Source of the DNA: Deltaproteobacteria bacterium
Lineage (GTDB): Bacteria > Desulfobacterota > GWC2-55-46
Assembly (NCBI GenBank): GCA_016234855.1
Contig: JACRNO010000076.1
Location: forward strand, 1 to 50,091
Direction of reading: 5' to 3'
DNA length: 50,091 bases
This document shows positions 1-10,113 of this stretch, one piece after another. The position numbers and the translations under genes were made by a program. How positions within the stretch are numbered: the stretch's first letter is position 1; each line of letters opens with the position of its first letter. Below the pieces are notes generated by a model. That model ran no database searches. It had not been told where the DNA came from and saw nothing but the letters and a program-made list of their open reading frames with translations.

Positions 1-312
1 CAGAGGGTCTCCAACATGTTCGGCCTTATCGACTGCGTATACGAGGAGGCCCTTACGCGGATTCCAACGGCGCGCCTTAACGACGCGGTCGCGGACATGG
101 TGGCGCGTCATCACCCGCCTGCATGGAGGGGCAAGGAGATAAAGTTCTACTACGCCACGCAGGCGAGCATATCTCCACCGTCGTTCGTATTCTTTTCGAA
201 CAGGCCGGAGGGCGTGGAAGACTCGTACAGAAGGTATATGATGAGCACTCTGCGCGAGCTGCTCGGTCTGCATACGTGTCCGATAAGGATATTCCTGAGA
301 AAGAGGGATTAG
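1..312 (+). CDS. der: GTPase Der (EngA), C-terminal fragment
   Basis: This is the 3' end of a gene that begins before the window; the frame is open from base 1, and the ATG at 16 in the ORF track is internal. The roughly 100 residues match the C-terminal KH-like domain of Der, the double-GTPase of 50S ribosome assembly: 'RIPTARLND', then 'HHPPAWRGKEIKFYYATQ', then 'PPSFVFFSNRPEGV' and a final 'CPIRIFLRKRD'. In the family this domain lies against the GTPase domains and contacts ribosomal RNA. Both G domains lie outside the window. The frame ends at the TAG near 312. Confidence 0.9.
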   Translation, partial: QRVSNMFGLIDCVYEEALTRIPTARLNDAVADMVARHHPPAWRGKEIKFYYATQASISPPSFVFFSNRPEGVEDSYRRYMMSTLRELLGLHTCPIRIFLRKRD

Positions 313-397
313 CCCTTCGGGCGGGGCCGCGCCCCGGCTTCGTGTCAAACCCGGTATTTCCGGGGCGCCGGGAGTTTCCGCCTGACGCCCTGCCGCA

Positions 398-425
398 TGC
401 CGCCGGGAGGAAATTCCCGGCGGCA
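398..425. repeat. Perfect 11-bp hairpin between der and yihY
   Basis: TGCCGCCGGGA and TCCCGGCGGCA are perfect inverted arms around a 6-nt loop. There is no T-run after it, so it is not a standard terminator. The 'GGAGGAAATTCC' core resembles the 'CAGGAGGAAACTCCTG' palindromes seen at 8.7, 26.5 and 45.4 kb, so it is probably a member of that dispersed family. Confidence 0.7.
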
Positions 426-448
426 CAAAGACAGTTTGAACAACCCTG

Positions 449-1279
449 ATGATAAGATTCTTTGCAAGCGTCATAGGCGGTCTAAAGATATTCTTCGGAA
501 CCAATTGTTTCAGCAGGTCCGCGGCCGTGTCCTTCTATGCCATCTTCTCCATCATGCCGCTCATCCTTCTGCTGACGGCGGGCCTTGGCTTCATATTCGG
601 CAAGAATATCGGGATGCTCGATAAGGTCATCGCCTTTGTCAAGGGGAGCCTGCCGTACATCAACGAGAAGATACTGAGCGATATCAAGGATTTGTCGAAG
701 ATATGGAAGACGCTCGGCTGGGTCAGCATATTCTCGCTCTTCTGGAGCGCGCAGTTCGTGCTTGACGGCATCGCAAGCGCGCTGACGGCCGTATTCGAGA
801 CCGGGCATAAGTTCAAGTTTGTAAGAAGGAAAGTTGTAAACATCCTTGTCGCGCTCATCGCCCTTCTTGCCGTATCAGCCTCGGTGCTGATAAGCGCCCT
901 TGCCGTCATCCTCAAGAGCACGAGCGTCGCAAGCCTGGGCATTGACGCTAACAGGTACCGGATATTTCAAGGCATAGCCATCAATGTGCTCCTGCCGTCC
1001 ATCGTCATCGCGCTGGCCGTTACATTCGTCTACAGGATATTCGCCGGGCCTAACCTGAATCTGCGTTACTCGTTCTACGGCAGCGTCGTCTTTACCGTCC
1101 TCTGGGGTGTTGCAAAAGATCTCTTTGCCCTCTATCTTATCAATTTTCCCACATATAACAGCCTTTATGCGTCTATGGGCGCGCTTATGATATTCATGGT
1201 CTGGATATACTTCTCCGTGGCCCTTTTCTTGTACAGCGCGGCGTTTGCCATGGCGGCATACGAGAGGCGCAGCCATTAG
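449..1279 (+). CDS. YihY/virulence factor BrkB family inner-membrane protein
   Basis: A 276-residue polytopic membrane protein of the YihY/BrkB (UPF0761) family, once misassigned as ribonuclease BN. Visible marks are the N-terminal 'FGTNCFSRSAAVSFYAIFSIMPL', which in the family holds the first membrane helix with the conserved 'aaalaFyal.slfPlll' pattern, and further hydrophobic helices near residues 35-50, 125-155, 175-200, 215-240 and 245-270. Length is typical. The molecular function of the family is not settled. The start is the ATG 24 nt after the hairpin at 398-425; no strong ribosome binding site is visible, so the start is moderately sure. It stands alone between der and ftsH, followed by 600 nt of repeats. 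Confidence 0.85.
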   Translation: MIRFFASVIGGLKIFFGTNCFSRSAAVSFYAIFSIMPLILLLTAGLGFIFGKNIGMLDKVIAFVKGSLPYINEKILSDIKDLSKIWKTLGWVSIFSLFWSAQFVLDGIASALTAVFETGHKFKFVRRKVVNILVALIALLAVSASVLISALAVILKSTSVASLGIDANRYRIFQGIAINVLLPSIVIALAVTFVYRIFAGPNLNLRYSFYGSVVFTVLWGVAKDLFALYLINFPTYNSLYASMGALMIFMVWIYFSVALFLYSAAFAMAAYERRSH

Positions 1280-1293
1280 CCAGGCTGCTGTCT

Positions 1294-1375
1294 GGCAGTC
1301 CGTCCAGCACCACCTTTCATCGGACTGCCGCTAATTATGCACAAACGTTTACGATAAAAGTGGTGCTGGACGGAC
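1294..1375. repeat. Two mutually exclusive hairpins after yihY
   Basis: GGCAGTCCG (1294-1302) pairs perfectly with CGGACTGCC (1321-1329). GTCCGTCCAGCACCAC (1298-1313) pairs perfectly over 16 bp with GTGGTGCTGGACGGAC (1360-1375). The left arms overlap by five bases, so only one hairpin can form at a time. A related element with the CCAGCACCAC core lies at 29978-30050. Confidence 0.8.
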
Positions 1376-1424
1376 ATTTTAAATGGATGCTTCCTTACCA
1401 GCAAGAGCGAAGCTCTTCAACAGT

Positions 1425-1542
1425 CCCATCTGCTTCGTTGTCCGACCCACGCCACTTGGCGTGGGTGCCCCGGTTCGTCACTGCGGCGTATGGACAAAAT
1501 ACGCCTCATTCCTCACTCCTCGACGCCTTGCATCTGGCTGGG
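1425..1542. repeat. Palindromic intergenic repeat, copy 1, with an inserted micro-element
   Basis: Shares blocks in the same order with 42561-42683: CATCTGCTTCGTT, GTTCGTCACTGCG, TCATTCCTCACTCCTCGACG and a closing GCAT-TGG. Relative to that copy it carries an extra palindrome at 1444-1473 (CCCACGCCA-ct-TGGCGTGGG plus TGCCCC). The extra part is the reverse complement of an element seen again at 26941-26971 and partly at 22118-22145. Confidence 0.75.
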
Positions 1543-1590
1543 TTCCCATTGCGTCTTTATTATTGCAATGGGAAGATTGCAGACTTCGTC

Positions 1591-1657
1591 TGCTGGTAAT
1601 GAAGTTGTTCATTTGTATTGCTCGCTTTTGGCGAGCGGCCAGAGAGCAGCCTGGTCA
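1591..1657. repeat. 67-bp dispersed repeat with GCTCGC hairpin
   Basis: Nearly the same sequence occurs inverted at 21649-21714. Shared parts include GCTGGTAATGAAGTT, TCATTTGTATTGCTCGC and GGCGAGCGGCCAGA. The centre can form a GCTCGC-GCGAGC stem-loop. Confidence 0.75.
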
Positions 1658-1879
1658 GATTTTAATTTTTAGCAGGCCGGTCTTTTCCCCGCGAATGGGG
1701 CCTTTTTGCCGCGCCAAAACGGGCCAAGACCCTCTTTGACGCGCAGATCGGCCCGCGCCCCGGACTTTGCCGATATTTTTGTTGTAATACGCGTTGTTAT
1801 ATGAGAAAATTTTTATATTTGCTGGTGGCGGGCCGGAGCAGTAAAAATCCATCTTCGATAACGAAAAAGGGATGTGCAG

Positions 1880-3799
<1,920 letters not shown>

Positions 3800-4308
3800 G
3801 CGCCTGTAATGGATACATGGCGGCACGGGGACGTATCCTGCGGGGATGGGGCGCGCGCCGTTTGCGCCTGGTCAATTCAATCCCGCGAGCGTCTTTAACG
3901 GTGTGATACGGCTTGGGGATTACGCCGCTATTTGCGGTTTTTGCTTTTAGAGCTGAGAAGGTATCTTGTCGTGTATTGCTGATAATGGTAACGAGGCGCC
4001 GCCTGTGTAAGCGTTTGCGGGTGGTTATGCGCAGCATCTTTTGGCCGGTTTCAATATCCTCCGGGTGTTAGTCACGCAATGTGCGTTGCGGCAAAGAGGT
4101 GAGGCCGGCCGTTTCGACAAACCTCTCCCAGTCCCTTCTTCAATGCCGCGGTCCGTCCGGCGCGGCTTCAGGTCCATCTATCATAATAGGGGCTCGTCCT
4201 GCCGTCCGGTGCCCGGGCGGGTGTTTTTGTCATTTGACCCGCATGCGGGCCTGTTCGAATGTAAGGCCTCGACGTATCGCTGCATAAGACCGGATACAGG
4301 TGAGCGCA
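3800..4308. other. 509-bp gap between ftsH and folP, nothing recognised
   Basis: No ORF here looks like a gene, and I see no tRNA, no terminator with a T-run, and none of the palindromic repeat families that fill the other gaps. A 5-bp stem with an 11-nt loop (GGCCT...AGGCC near 4249-4269) carries GTTCGAA but does not fit a tRNA arm. The folP promoter should lie here. Confidence 0.5.
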
Positions 4309-5526
4309 ATGAAAACGCCGGTAAGGTTACTCAACATCAATTCCCTGGAGCGCGCGGCCGCCGAGATGGAGCGCGTTGGCGTCGACCCGGTGGGCATTGA
4401 TATCATGGCGCCCAAGCAGTTCCATTATAACTTCAAGGTCGCCGGGCTTAAGCCGGCCCAGGCCAACGTCCTCAAGCAGGATGCGCTCTCCATCGGCGCG
4501 GAGGCCGCCGTGGCCAGGGGGGCGGCCTCTTGCTCCATAGAGACGTCCGACGCGATATTGTCGGGCACCGCGAGGCAGTTGGACCTGCTCATTGAGAAAC
4601 TCGCCATCCAGAGCTTCGACCTGCCGGAAGTGGCGCTTGCGCTGCGCAGAGCGCTTACGAATACCGGCAGGAGGAGCTTTGTCATTGCCGGGCGCAGCCG
4701 TCTGATGGAGGTCGGCGGCCGGACCCTCATAATGGGCATATTGAACGCGACCCCGGATTCCTTTTCCGACGGCGGACGGAACTTTGAGAAGGACAAGGCG
4801 ATAGAGCACGGGCTTCGCATGGCATCCGATGGCGCGGATTGGGTGGACGTCGGCGGCGAGTCCACCAGGCCCGGGGCCGGGCCGGTGCCGGTCGAGGAAG
4901 AACTGAGGCGCGTCGTGCCGGTGGTGGCCGCGCTTGCGGCCAACGGCGTCACGGTATCCATCGATACCATGAAGGCCGCGGTCGCAAAGGCGGCCCTGGA
5001 GGCCGGGGCCGAGATCGTCAACGACGTAAGCGCGCTCGGCATGGACGCCGCCATGGCTGGAGTATGCAGGGAGTATAACGCCCCCGTCATACTCATGCAC
5101 ATGCGCGCGGACCCGAGGACCATGCAGTATGACGTCGAATATGAGGACATCATGGCGTCGGTCTTCGCTTATCTCGCCGAAAGGATGGCGTATGCCGCGG
5201 ACCGCGGGATAGGCGCGAATAAGATAATCCTCGACCCTGGCATCGGTTTCGGCAAGGATGCCGGCGGCAATCTCGCGCTTATCAGGAACCTGGCCGAGTT
5301 CAAAAGCCTCGGCAGGCCGCTCCTCGTAGGCGCGTCGCGTAAATCGTTCATAGGCAGGATTACCGGAGAAGAGGTCTCCGGCAGGCTCTCCGGCACCATA
5401 GCGGCGCATACGGCGGCGATACTGAACGGCGCGAATATCGTCCGGGCGCATGACGTGGCCGCCGCGCGGTCCGCGGCCATGGTCGCGGATGCGATAATGC
5501 GGGAAGCGGCGAATTCCCCCATTTGA
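4309..5526 (+). CDS. folP: Dihydropteroate synthase, long form with N-terminal extension
   Basis: Condenses 6-hydroxymethyl-7,8-dihydropterin diphosphate with p-aminobenzoate to dihydropteroate in folate synthesis. The TIM-barrel domain starts near residue 135 with 'MGILNATPDSFSDGG', followed by 'GGESTRPGAGP', 'SIDTMKAAVAKAAL', 'ILDPGIGFGKD' and 'GASRKSFIG'. About 130 residues precede it, including 'IDIMAPKQFHYNFKVAGLK'; such an extension is known in deltaproteobacterial and some clostridial FolP proteins of about 400 aa and has no assigned role. The ATG at 4309, four bases after AGGTGAG, is preferred to the GTG at 4300. The next gene, cdaA, follows after 150 bp. Confidence 0.95.
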   Translation: MKTPVRLLNINSLERAAAEMERVGVDPVGIDIMAPKQFHYNFKVAGLKPAQANVLKQDALSIGAEAAVARGAASCSIETSDAILSGTARQLDLLIEKLAIQSFDLPEVALALRRALTNTGRRSFVIAGRSRLMEVGGRTLIMGILNATPDSFSDGGRNFEKDKAIEHGLRMASDGADWVDVGGESTRPGAGPVPVEEELRRVVPVVAALAANGVTVSIDTMKAAVAKAALEAGAEIVNDVSALGMDAAMAGVCREYNAPVILMHMRADPRTMQYDVEYEDIMASVFAYLAERMAYAADRGIGANKIILDPGIGFGKDAGGNLALIRNLAEFKSLGRPLLVGASRKSFIGRITGEEVSGRLSGTIAAHTAAILNGANIVRAHDVAAARSAAMVADAIMREAANSPI

Positions 5527-5676
5527 AAAAAAGGGGTAAGGGGGGATTTGAGGGCTGGCGTGCGGCCGGACCGGCGGGGCCTGTCCCAGCGTCGGGTTGA
5601 GGCGGCGCTCGTTCGCGTCTTATAGCGATAAATAAGGCGCGGTTGACCTGTCATACGGGATTCAAGGGCGGACTGG

Positions 5677-6465
5677 ATGGACATACTTTTAAGGCTTCAT
5701 AACATAGTCGAGGTCATCGATATCATCATCGTGGCCATGGTCATCTACTGGCTGATGCTGATGTTCAAAGGCTCGAAGGCGGAGCGGATGCTCTGGGGGC
5801 TCGGCGTTATCATCATCCTCTACTTCGTCTCCCAGAGGGTGGAGCTTCTGACGCTCCACTGGATTCTGAACAACTTCCTGAGTTCCATCGTAGTCTTTAT
5901 CATCGTCGTCTTTCAGCAGGACATCCGGCGCGCGCTGGCGCAGGTGGGCAGGCCTTTCAGTCTGGCCGATATCAAGGGGGCCGGGCCTTATATCGACGAG
6001 GCGGTCAAGGCCGTGGCGCGCATGTCCAGGGAGAAGACGGGCGCGCTTATCGTCTTCGAGCGGACCATGGACCTTGGCGATTATCTGGAGACCGGCGTCA
6101 CGCTCGACTCGAAGGTGACAAGGGAGATACTCCTTTCAATCTTCAACACCAGGTCTCCCCTGCATGACGGGGCGGTGGTGGTCAGGCAGGGCAGGGTCTT
6201 CAAGGCCGGGTGCATACTGCCGTTGACCGATAAGGACGTCTCCTCGGAGATGGGCACGAGGCACAGGGCGGCAATGGGGCTTGCCGAGGAGACGGACGCC
6301 GTTATCGTGGCAGTCTCCGAAGAGACCGGGGAGATAACGCTCGTGGTCGAGGATAAGGCGACGAAACGGATAGAGCCGGGCTGGCTTGCGGGCGAGCTCA
6401 AGAGACTTTTCCCGCCGGCTCCGGCCGCCAGGTGGCCGTTCTTTGCGTGGAGGAACGGGAAGTGA
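5677..6465 (+). CDS. cdaA: Diadenylate cyclase CdaA
   Basis: Makes cyclic di-AMP from two ATP. Three N-terminal membrane helices (about residues 10-30, 38-56, 62-82) are followed by a DisA_N domain with both catalytic signatures: DGA at 164-166 ('PLHDGAVVV') and GTRHR at 193-197. Length, 262 aa, is near the CdaA norm of about 270. The ATG at 5677 gives a standard 'MDILLRLHN' start. It sits directly before ybbR and glmM, the conserved cdaA-cdaR-glmM arrangement known from Firmicutes and also found in Geobacter-like bacteria, where YbbR and GlmM interact with the cyclase and adjust its activity. No c-di-AMP riboswitch is recognisable in the window. Confidence 0.95.
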   Translation: MDILLRLHNIVEVIDIIIVAMVIYWLMLMFKGSKAERMLWGLGVIIILYFVSQRVELLTLHWILNNFLSSIVVFIIVVFQQDIRRALAQVGRPFSLADIKGAGPYIDEAVKAVARMSREKTGALIVFERTMDLGDYLETGVTLDSKVTREILLSIFNTRSPLHDGAVVVRQGRVFKAGCILPLTDKDVSSEMGTRHRAAMGLAEETDAVIVAVSEETGEITLVVEDKATKRIEPGWLAGELKRLFPPAPAARWPFFAWRNGK

Positions 6466-6514
6466 TGCGTCGTCTATGTCAATCTTTTCAGGGAAGGCCG
6501 CCGCGGTGAGAGTC

Positions 6515-7153
6515 ATGCTTCTTAAAAACCTCCGGCTCAAGCTGATTTCCATTGCGTTTGCGTTTGCGTTATGGTTTTTTGTCGCCGGACAGTCCCCTAC
6601 GGAACTCGGTATCATGGTGCCGTTGGGCTATAAAGGCATGCCGAAGGATATGGTTATGACGAGCGCGCCGTTCGGCGAGGTCGAGGTCAGGGTAACGGGC
6701 CCGCGCTTCCTTCTGAATAATATAGAGCAGGGTAAGGTGATGGTGGAGCTTGACCTCGGCGCGGCCCGCGAGGGATTGAGCGTCGTCAGGATACTGCCGA
6801 AGGATATAAACGTCCCTATGGGGGTAAAGGTCGCGCGCGTCGTGCCGAGTTCCGTTGAGGTGCGTCTGGAGCGGCTCGCTGACGTGGAATTGCCGGTCAG
6901 GGTGAGGCTCTCCGGCCGCCCGGCTGCCGGCTACAGGGTCTCCGGCGTCGACGTGAGGCCGAAAAAGGTCATGGCGCGGGCCTTTGCAAGATATGCCTCT
7001 GATAAGGACGCGATATTTACGAGGCCAGTTGACGTGAACGGTCTTGCTAATTCCGTGGACAGATCCGTCGGCCTTGACGCGCCGGAAAACGAGTTTGTCA
7101 ACGTAAGCGACTATAACGTCAGGGTGAGGGTGACCATAACCGGGGAGCGTTGA
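6515..7153 (+). CDS. YbbR-domain (CdaR-like) membrane-anchored protein
   Basis: An N-terminal membrane anchor ('KLISIAFAFALWFFVAG') followed by YbbR-type beta domains, with patterns such as 'PLGYKGMPKDMVM' and 'VEVRVTGPRFLLNNI' for the first repeat and 'LPVRVRLSGRPAAGYRV' for the second. In the cdaA operon this protein is the regulator CdaR, which binds CdaA outside the cytoplasmic membrane. The ORF track starts at 6386, inside cdaA; the ATG at 6515, five bases after GGTGAG, gives the usual 'MLLKNLRLKL' start, though the ATG at 6476 is possible. With about 212 residues it is shorter than the four-domain Firmicutes forms, so probably two YbbR repeats are present. Confidence 0.85.
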   Translation: MLLKNLRLKLISIAFAFALWFFVAGQSPTELGIMVPLGYKGMPKDMVMTSAPFGEVEVRVTGPRFLLNNIEQGKVMVELDLGAAREGLSVVRILPKDINVPMGVKVARVVPSSVEVRLERLADVELPVRVRLSGRPAAGYRVSGVDVRPKKVMARAFARYASDKDAIFTRPVDVNGLANSVDRSVGLDAPENEFVNVSDYNVRVRVTITGER

Positions 7154-7226
7154 GCGCCGTGTTGCCGCGGATGGTATTGCTGCCTCTTCCTTGAAAGGCC
7201 GGGGCTTAAGAGGGATAATTCTTAAT

Positions 7227-7261
7227 GGCGCCTTGTGCGCTAACGTTGTGTTTTTGGCGCC
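7227..7261. repeat. GGCGCC-bounded 30-bp repeat, copy in the glmM leader
   Basis: The block TTGTGCGCTAACGTTGTG followed by TTTTTGGCGCC recurs with small changes at 22202-22230, 26747-26805 (inverted, doubled) and 26874-26901, with a partial copy at 22095-22115. Here it is bounded by GGCGCC on both sides and lies 33 bp before the glmM start. Confidence 0.75.
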
Positions 7262-7294
7262 TTGTTTTGCAAACACGGCGCAACAGGGGTGCGG

Positions 7295-8653
7295 ATGCAG
7301 ACGAAGAAGAGACTTTTCGGCACGGACGGCGTCAGGGGCGTGGCCAACATAAAACCGATGACCGCGGAGATAGCCTTGCAGCTCGGCCGGGCCATAGCCT
7401 ATATATCCAAGAAAGAGGCCCGCCGCCACAGGATAGTCATAGGTAAGGACACGAGGCTGTCCGGCTATATGCTCGAGAGCGCCATGATGGCCGGTATATG
7501 TTCGATGGGCGTCGACGCCCTTATGGTCGGCCCGCTGCCCACGCCGGGCATCGCCTTTCTCACGTCGAGCATGAGGGCGGACGCGGGCGTGGTCATATCG
7601 GCCTCGCACAATCCGTATCAGGATAACGGCATAAAATTTTTCTCGCGCGACGGGTTGAAGCTGCCGGACGATATAGAGCTTGAGATAGAGCGGTTCATCT
7701 TCGAAAATCACGACCCGTCGCACAGGCCCACGGCCAGCGAGGTTGGCAAGGCCTACAGGGTTGACGACGCCATAGGCCGCTACGTCGTATTCGCCAAGAA
7801 CACATTTCCGAAGGAACTGAGCCTCGACGGCCTGAAGGTCGCGGTCGACTGCGCCAACGGCGCCGCGTACAAGGTCGCGCCTGCCGTCTTTTACGAGCTC
7901 GGGGCCGAGGTCGTCTCCATAGGCGTAAAGCCGGACGGCGAGAATATAAACAAGGACTGCGGCGCGCTCCATCCCGAAAACGTCGCAAAGGCGGTCGTGG
8001 AGCACGGCGCTGATATCGGCTTTGCCATTGACGGAGACGGCGACCGCTGCATCATGGTGGACGAGAAAGGGCGCATACTCGACGGAGACCATATCATGGC
8101 CATCTCGGCCCTCGCGCTCATGAAGGAGGACAGGCTCAGGAAGAAGACCCTTGTTGCCACCATCATGAGCAATTCAGGGCTCGAGGCCGCGATAAAGGGC
8201 GCGGGCGGGCGGATGATAAGGACGAACGTCGGCGACAGGTGCGTGGTCGAGGAGATGCTCAAGGGCGGGTACAACCTCGGCGGCGAGCAGTCCGGCCACC
8301 TGATATACCTCGACCATACGACCACCGGCGACGGCGTTATAACCGCCTTGCAGATACTGGAGAGGGTCGTCAGGGACGGCAAAAAGGTATCCGAGCTTGC
8401 CAGGGTTATGCAGACCTTTCCGCAGGTCCTTGTAAACGTAAAGGTAAGGCAGAAGAAGGATATCGCGGATATGCCGCACGTATCCGCGCTCCTCAAGGCG
8501 CTGGAAAAACGCCTCAGGCACAAGGGCCGGGTATTTATCAGGTATTCGGGCACGGAACCCCTTGCGAGGATTACCGTGGAAGGCGAGCGCGAGGACGAGA
8601 TACGCGCCATGGCCGACGAGCTTGCCGTGTTGCTCAAAAAAGAGATAGGTTAG
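7295..8653 (+). CDS. glmM: Phosphoglucosamine mutase
   Basis: Interconverts glucosamine 6-phosphate and glucosamine 1-phosphate, feeding UDP-GlcNAc for peptidoglycan and lipopolysaccharide. It shows '[13 protein letters not shown]' at the N-terminus, the phosphoserine loop '[17 protein letters not shown]' with Ser104, the metal loop DGDGDR from Asp246, and the C-terminal phosphate loop '[11 protein letters not shown]'. Length (452 aa) is normal. The track uses an upstream TTG; the ATG at 7295, seven bases after AGGGG, fits the family start. It closes the cdaA-ybbR-glmM group. Confidence 0.97.
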   Translation: MQTKKRLFGTDGVRGVANIKPMTAEIALQLGRAIAYISKKEARRHRIVIGKDTRLSGYMLESAMMAGICSMGVDALMVGPLPTPGIAFLTSSMRADAGVVISASHNPYQDNGIKFFSRDGLKLPDDIELEIERFIFENHDPSHRPTASEVGKAYRVDDAIGRYVVFAKNTFPKELSLDGLKVAVDCANGAAYKVAPAVFYELGAEVVSIGVKPDGENINKDCGALHPENVAKAVVEHGADIGFAIDGDGDRCIMVDEKGRILDGDHIMAISALALMKEDRLRKKTLVATIMSNSGLEAAIKGAGGRMIRTNVGDRCVVEEMLKGGYNLGGEQSGHLIYLDHTTTGDGVITALQILERVVRDGKKVSELARVMQTFPQVLVNVKVRQKKDIADMPHVSALLKALEKRLRHKGRVFIRYSGTEPLARITVEGEREDEIRAMADELAVLLKKEIG

Positions 8654-8663
8654 CAGGCAAGAT

Positions 8664-8727
8664 GTGGTGGCAGGAGTTTCCTCCCGCCACTATCGAGGCT
8701 GATGCCGTCAGGAGGAAACTCCTGACA
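8664..8727. repeat. CAGGAGGAAACTCCTG-type palindromes after glmM
   Basis: Two palindromes of one family lie side by side: TGGCAGGAGTTTCCTCCCGCCA and GTCAGGAGGAAACTCCTGAC. Further members are at 26538-26563 and 45434-45504. Confidence 0.8.
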
Positions 8728-8750
8728 CACACAAAGTGCGAATCGAGGAC

Positions 8751-8816
8751 GTGGGAAGCGGGGCGTGGGAGGTGTTAAGAGATTTTTCCTCCCGCATCCT
8801 ATCGCCCGCTTCCCAC
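8751..8816. repeat. Long hairpin GTGGGAAGCGGG...CCCGCTTCCCAC before pdxJ
   Basis: The outer arms GTGGGAAGCGGG and CCCGCTTCCCAC are complementary, with an inner pair GGGAGG/CCTCCC. Related hairpins with GGGAAGCGGG and AGGTGGTAA motifs lie at 24012-24143 and 24532-24596. There is no T-run after the 3' arm. Confidence 0.75.
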
Positions 8817-8844
8817 AGCCCGGTCTTTAAAAGGAGTCTTTTCC

Positions 8845-9561
8845 ATGGCAACCCTTTCAGTAAACGTAGACCACGTGGCGACGGTGCGCAAGGCGCGCGC
8901 CTCGAACGAGCCTGACCCGGTCACGGCGGCGTTAGCGGCCGAGCTTGCCGGGGCCGACGGCATAACCGTCCATCTGCGCGAGGACAGGCGGCACATACAG
9001 GATAGAGACGTCTATCTTATGCGCAATATCCTGAAGACCAGGCTTAACCTTGAGATGGCCGCGACCAAAGAGATGCTTGCCGTGGCCCTTGAAATCAAGC
9101 CGGATATGGTAACGCTTGTGCCTGAAAAAAGGCAGGAACTTACCACCGAGGGCGGGCTTGACGTAAAGACGCAGCTTGAGCCGTTGAAGAAGTTCGTCGC
9201 GTCGCTCAAGGACGGCGGCATACCCGTGAACCTCTTCATAGACCCGCTGCCGGACGCGGTGAAGGCTAGCCACCGCATAGGCTCGGACGGCGTTGAGATA
9301 CATACGGGCAGGTATGCCGATGCCGCGCCCGGGGGTCGTGCCGAAGAACTCAAGAGGATACATGACGCCGTAATGCTCTCCAAGAGGGTGGGGTTAAAGA
9401 CCCACGCCGGACACGGCCTTGATTATCATAATATCGGGGCTGTAGCGGCCTTGAAAGAGATAGATGAATTTGCCATTGGTTTTTCCATCGTCGCCCGCAG
9501 CATATATACGGGCATGGCTGAGGCGGTAAGGGAGATGAAGAGGCTTATAGATGGGAGGTAG
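8845..9561 (+). CDS. pdxJ: Pyridoxine 5'-phosphate synthase
   Basis: Closes the ring of vitamin B6 from 1-deoxyxylulose 5-phosphate and 3-amino-2-oxopropyl phosphate in the DXP-dependent pathway. Family marks are 'LSVNVDHVATVRKAR' at the start, 'VHLREDRRHIQDRD' with the catalytic histidine region, 'EIHTGRYAD' and 'LKTHAGHGLDYHN'. Length is normal at 238 aa. The ATG is well placed after AAAAGGAGT. It is followed by a dispersed repeat and then acpS; pdxJ-acpS adjacency is widespread in proteobacteria. Confidence 0.97.
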   Translation: MATLSVNVDHVATVRKARASNEPDPVTAALAAELAGADGITVHLREDRRHIQDRDVYLMRNILKTRLNLEMAATKEMLAVALEIKPDMVTLVPEKRQELTTEGGLDVKTQLEPLKKFVASLKDGGIPVNLFIDPLPDAVKASHRIGSDGVEIHTGRYADAAPGGRAEELKRIHDAVMLSKRVGLKTHAGHGLDYHNIGAVAALKEIDEFAIGFSIVARSIYTGMAEAVREMKRLIDGR

Positions 9562-9577
9562 CAGGGGACGTGTGCTT

Positions 9578-9614
9578 GCCCCTTCTCCCCTTGGGGAGAA
9601 GGTTGGGATGAGGG
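9578..9614. repeat. CTTCTCCCCTTGGGGAGAAG palindrome with tail
   Basis: A palindrome CTTCTCCCC-TTGGGGAGAAG followed by GTTGGGATGAGGG. The same unit, interrupted by other elements, occurs in 26733-26830 and 26860-26990. Confidence 0.75.
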
Positions 9615-9725
9615 GGATTAAACAACGATTCTTGCGGTGTCAGTAGGAAAGTCATGACGCCGTAATAAAGGGTAATTGGCGATAAACGTTCTTTCCATTG
9701 TAGAGAGGGTTGGGGACGGACAGGC

Positions 9726-10082
9726 TTGATACACGGCGTCGGCATAGAGATAGTTGATATCGAACGGTTCCGTCTCGTGATGGAGCGGGGCGGGCAAAGG
9801 TTTCTTGAGCGCCTCTTCACGCGCTCCGAACTTGATTACTGTATGCGCCAGAGGCGTCCGCATGAGCATCTTGCAGCCCGCTTCGCCGCCAAGGTGAGCG
9901 TTATAAAGGCCGCGGGCGCGGCATTGAGTCTCAGGGTCAGGGATATCGAGGTCGTAAGGGGCGCAGGCAACAGGCCTGAAGTGCGCGTTACCGGGCTATG
10001 TACCGGGTTTACGGTTGCCGTCTCCATCTCGCATGACGGCGGCCTTGGCGTGGCACAGGCTATAATAGAGATGCAAGGTTAG
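9726..10082 (+). CDS. acpS: Holo-[acyl-carrier-protein] synthase, altered metal site
   Basis: Transfers 4'-phosphopantetheine from CoA to acyl carrier protein. Length (118 aa), position after pdxJ, and the pattern 'HGVGIEIVDIERF', 'ARFAAKVSVIKAAG' and C-terminal 'VAVSISHDGGLGVA' all say AcpS. Two positions expected to bind the metal differ. The usual GxD of 'G(I/L)GxDIVEI' is Glu here (GIEIV), and the near-invariant KE of 'RFAAKEA' reads KV: codon GTG where GAG is expected, one base apart. The gene is intact otherwise. The start is a TTG eight bases after GGGGA. It is either a divergent enzyme, an inactive copy with another AcpS elsewhere, or one sequence error. Confidence 0.85.
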   Translation: MIHGVGIEIVDIERFRLVMERGGQRFLERLFTRSELDYCMRQRRPHEHLAARFAAKVSVIKAAGAALSLRVRDIEVVRGAGNRPEVRVTGLCTGFTVAVSISHDGGLGVAQAIIEMQG

Positions 10083-10113
10083 GCGCGGCAGCGGGCAGCA
10101 AGGTCGTTGCCAC

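Larger units (their letters stand above)
1280..1879. other. 600-bp non-coding, repeat-filled gap before ftsH
   Basis: No credible gene is present; the four short ORFs lie in repeats. In order it holds two overlapping inverted repeats (1294-1375), a palindromic repeat (1425-1542), a 67-bp repeat shared with 21649-21714 (1591-1657), and a weak hairpin CCCC-gcgaat-GGGG followed by CCTTTTT (1687-1707). The last 80 nt before ftsH are AT-rich and probably hold its promoter, but I cannot single out convincing hexamers. Confidence 0.7.

Noticed and set aside
4249-4270. Possible tRNA T-arm (GTTCGAA)
   Set aside because: The stem-loop has an 11-nt loop and no matching acceptor, D or anticodon arms. 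No tRNA was found in the window.
4041-4400. 119-aa ORF before folP
   Set aside because: Runs into the folP coding region in another frame, lacks a ribosome binding site and matches no family pattern.
4309-4700. FolP N-terminal extension as a novel fusion
   Set aside because: Long FolP forms of about 400 aa with a similar N-terminal region are already common in Geobacter-like bacteria.
6569-8092. 507-aa minus-strand ORF opposite ybbR and glmM
   Set aside because: Antisense shadow; crosses the gap between two real genes.
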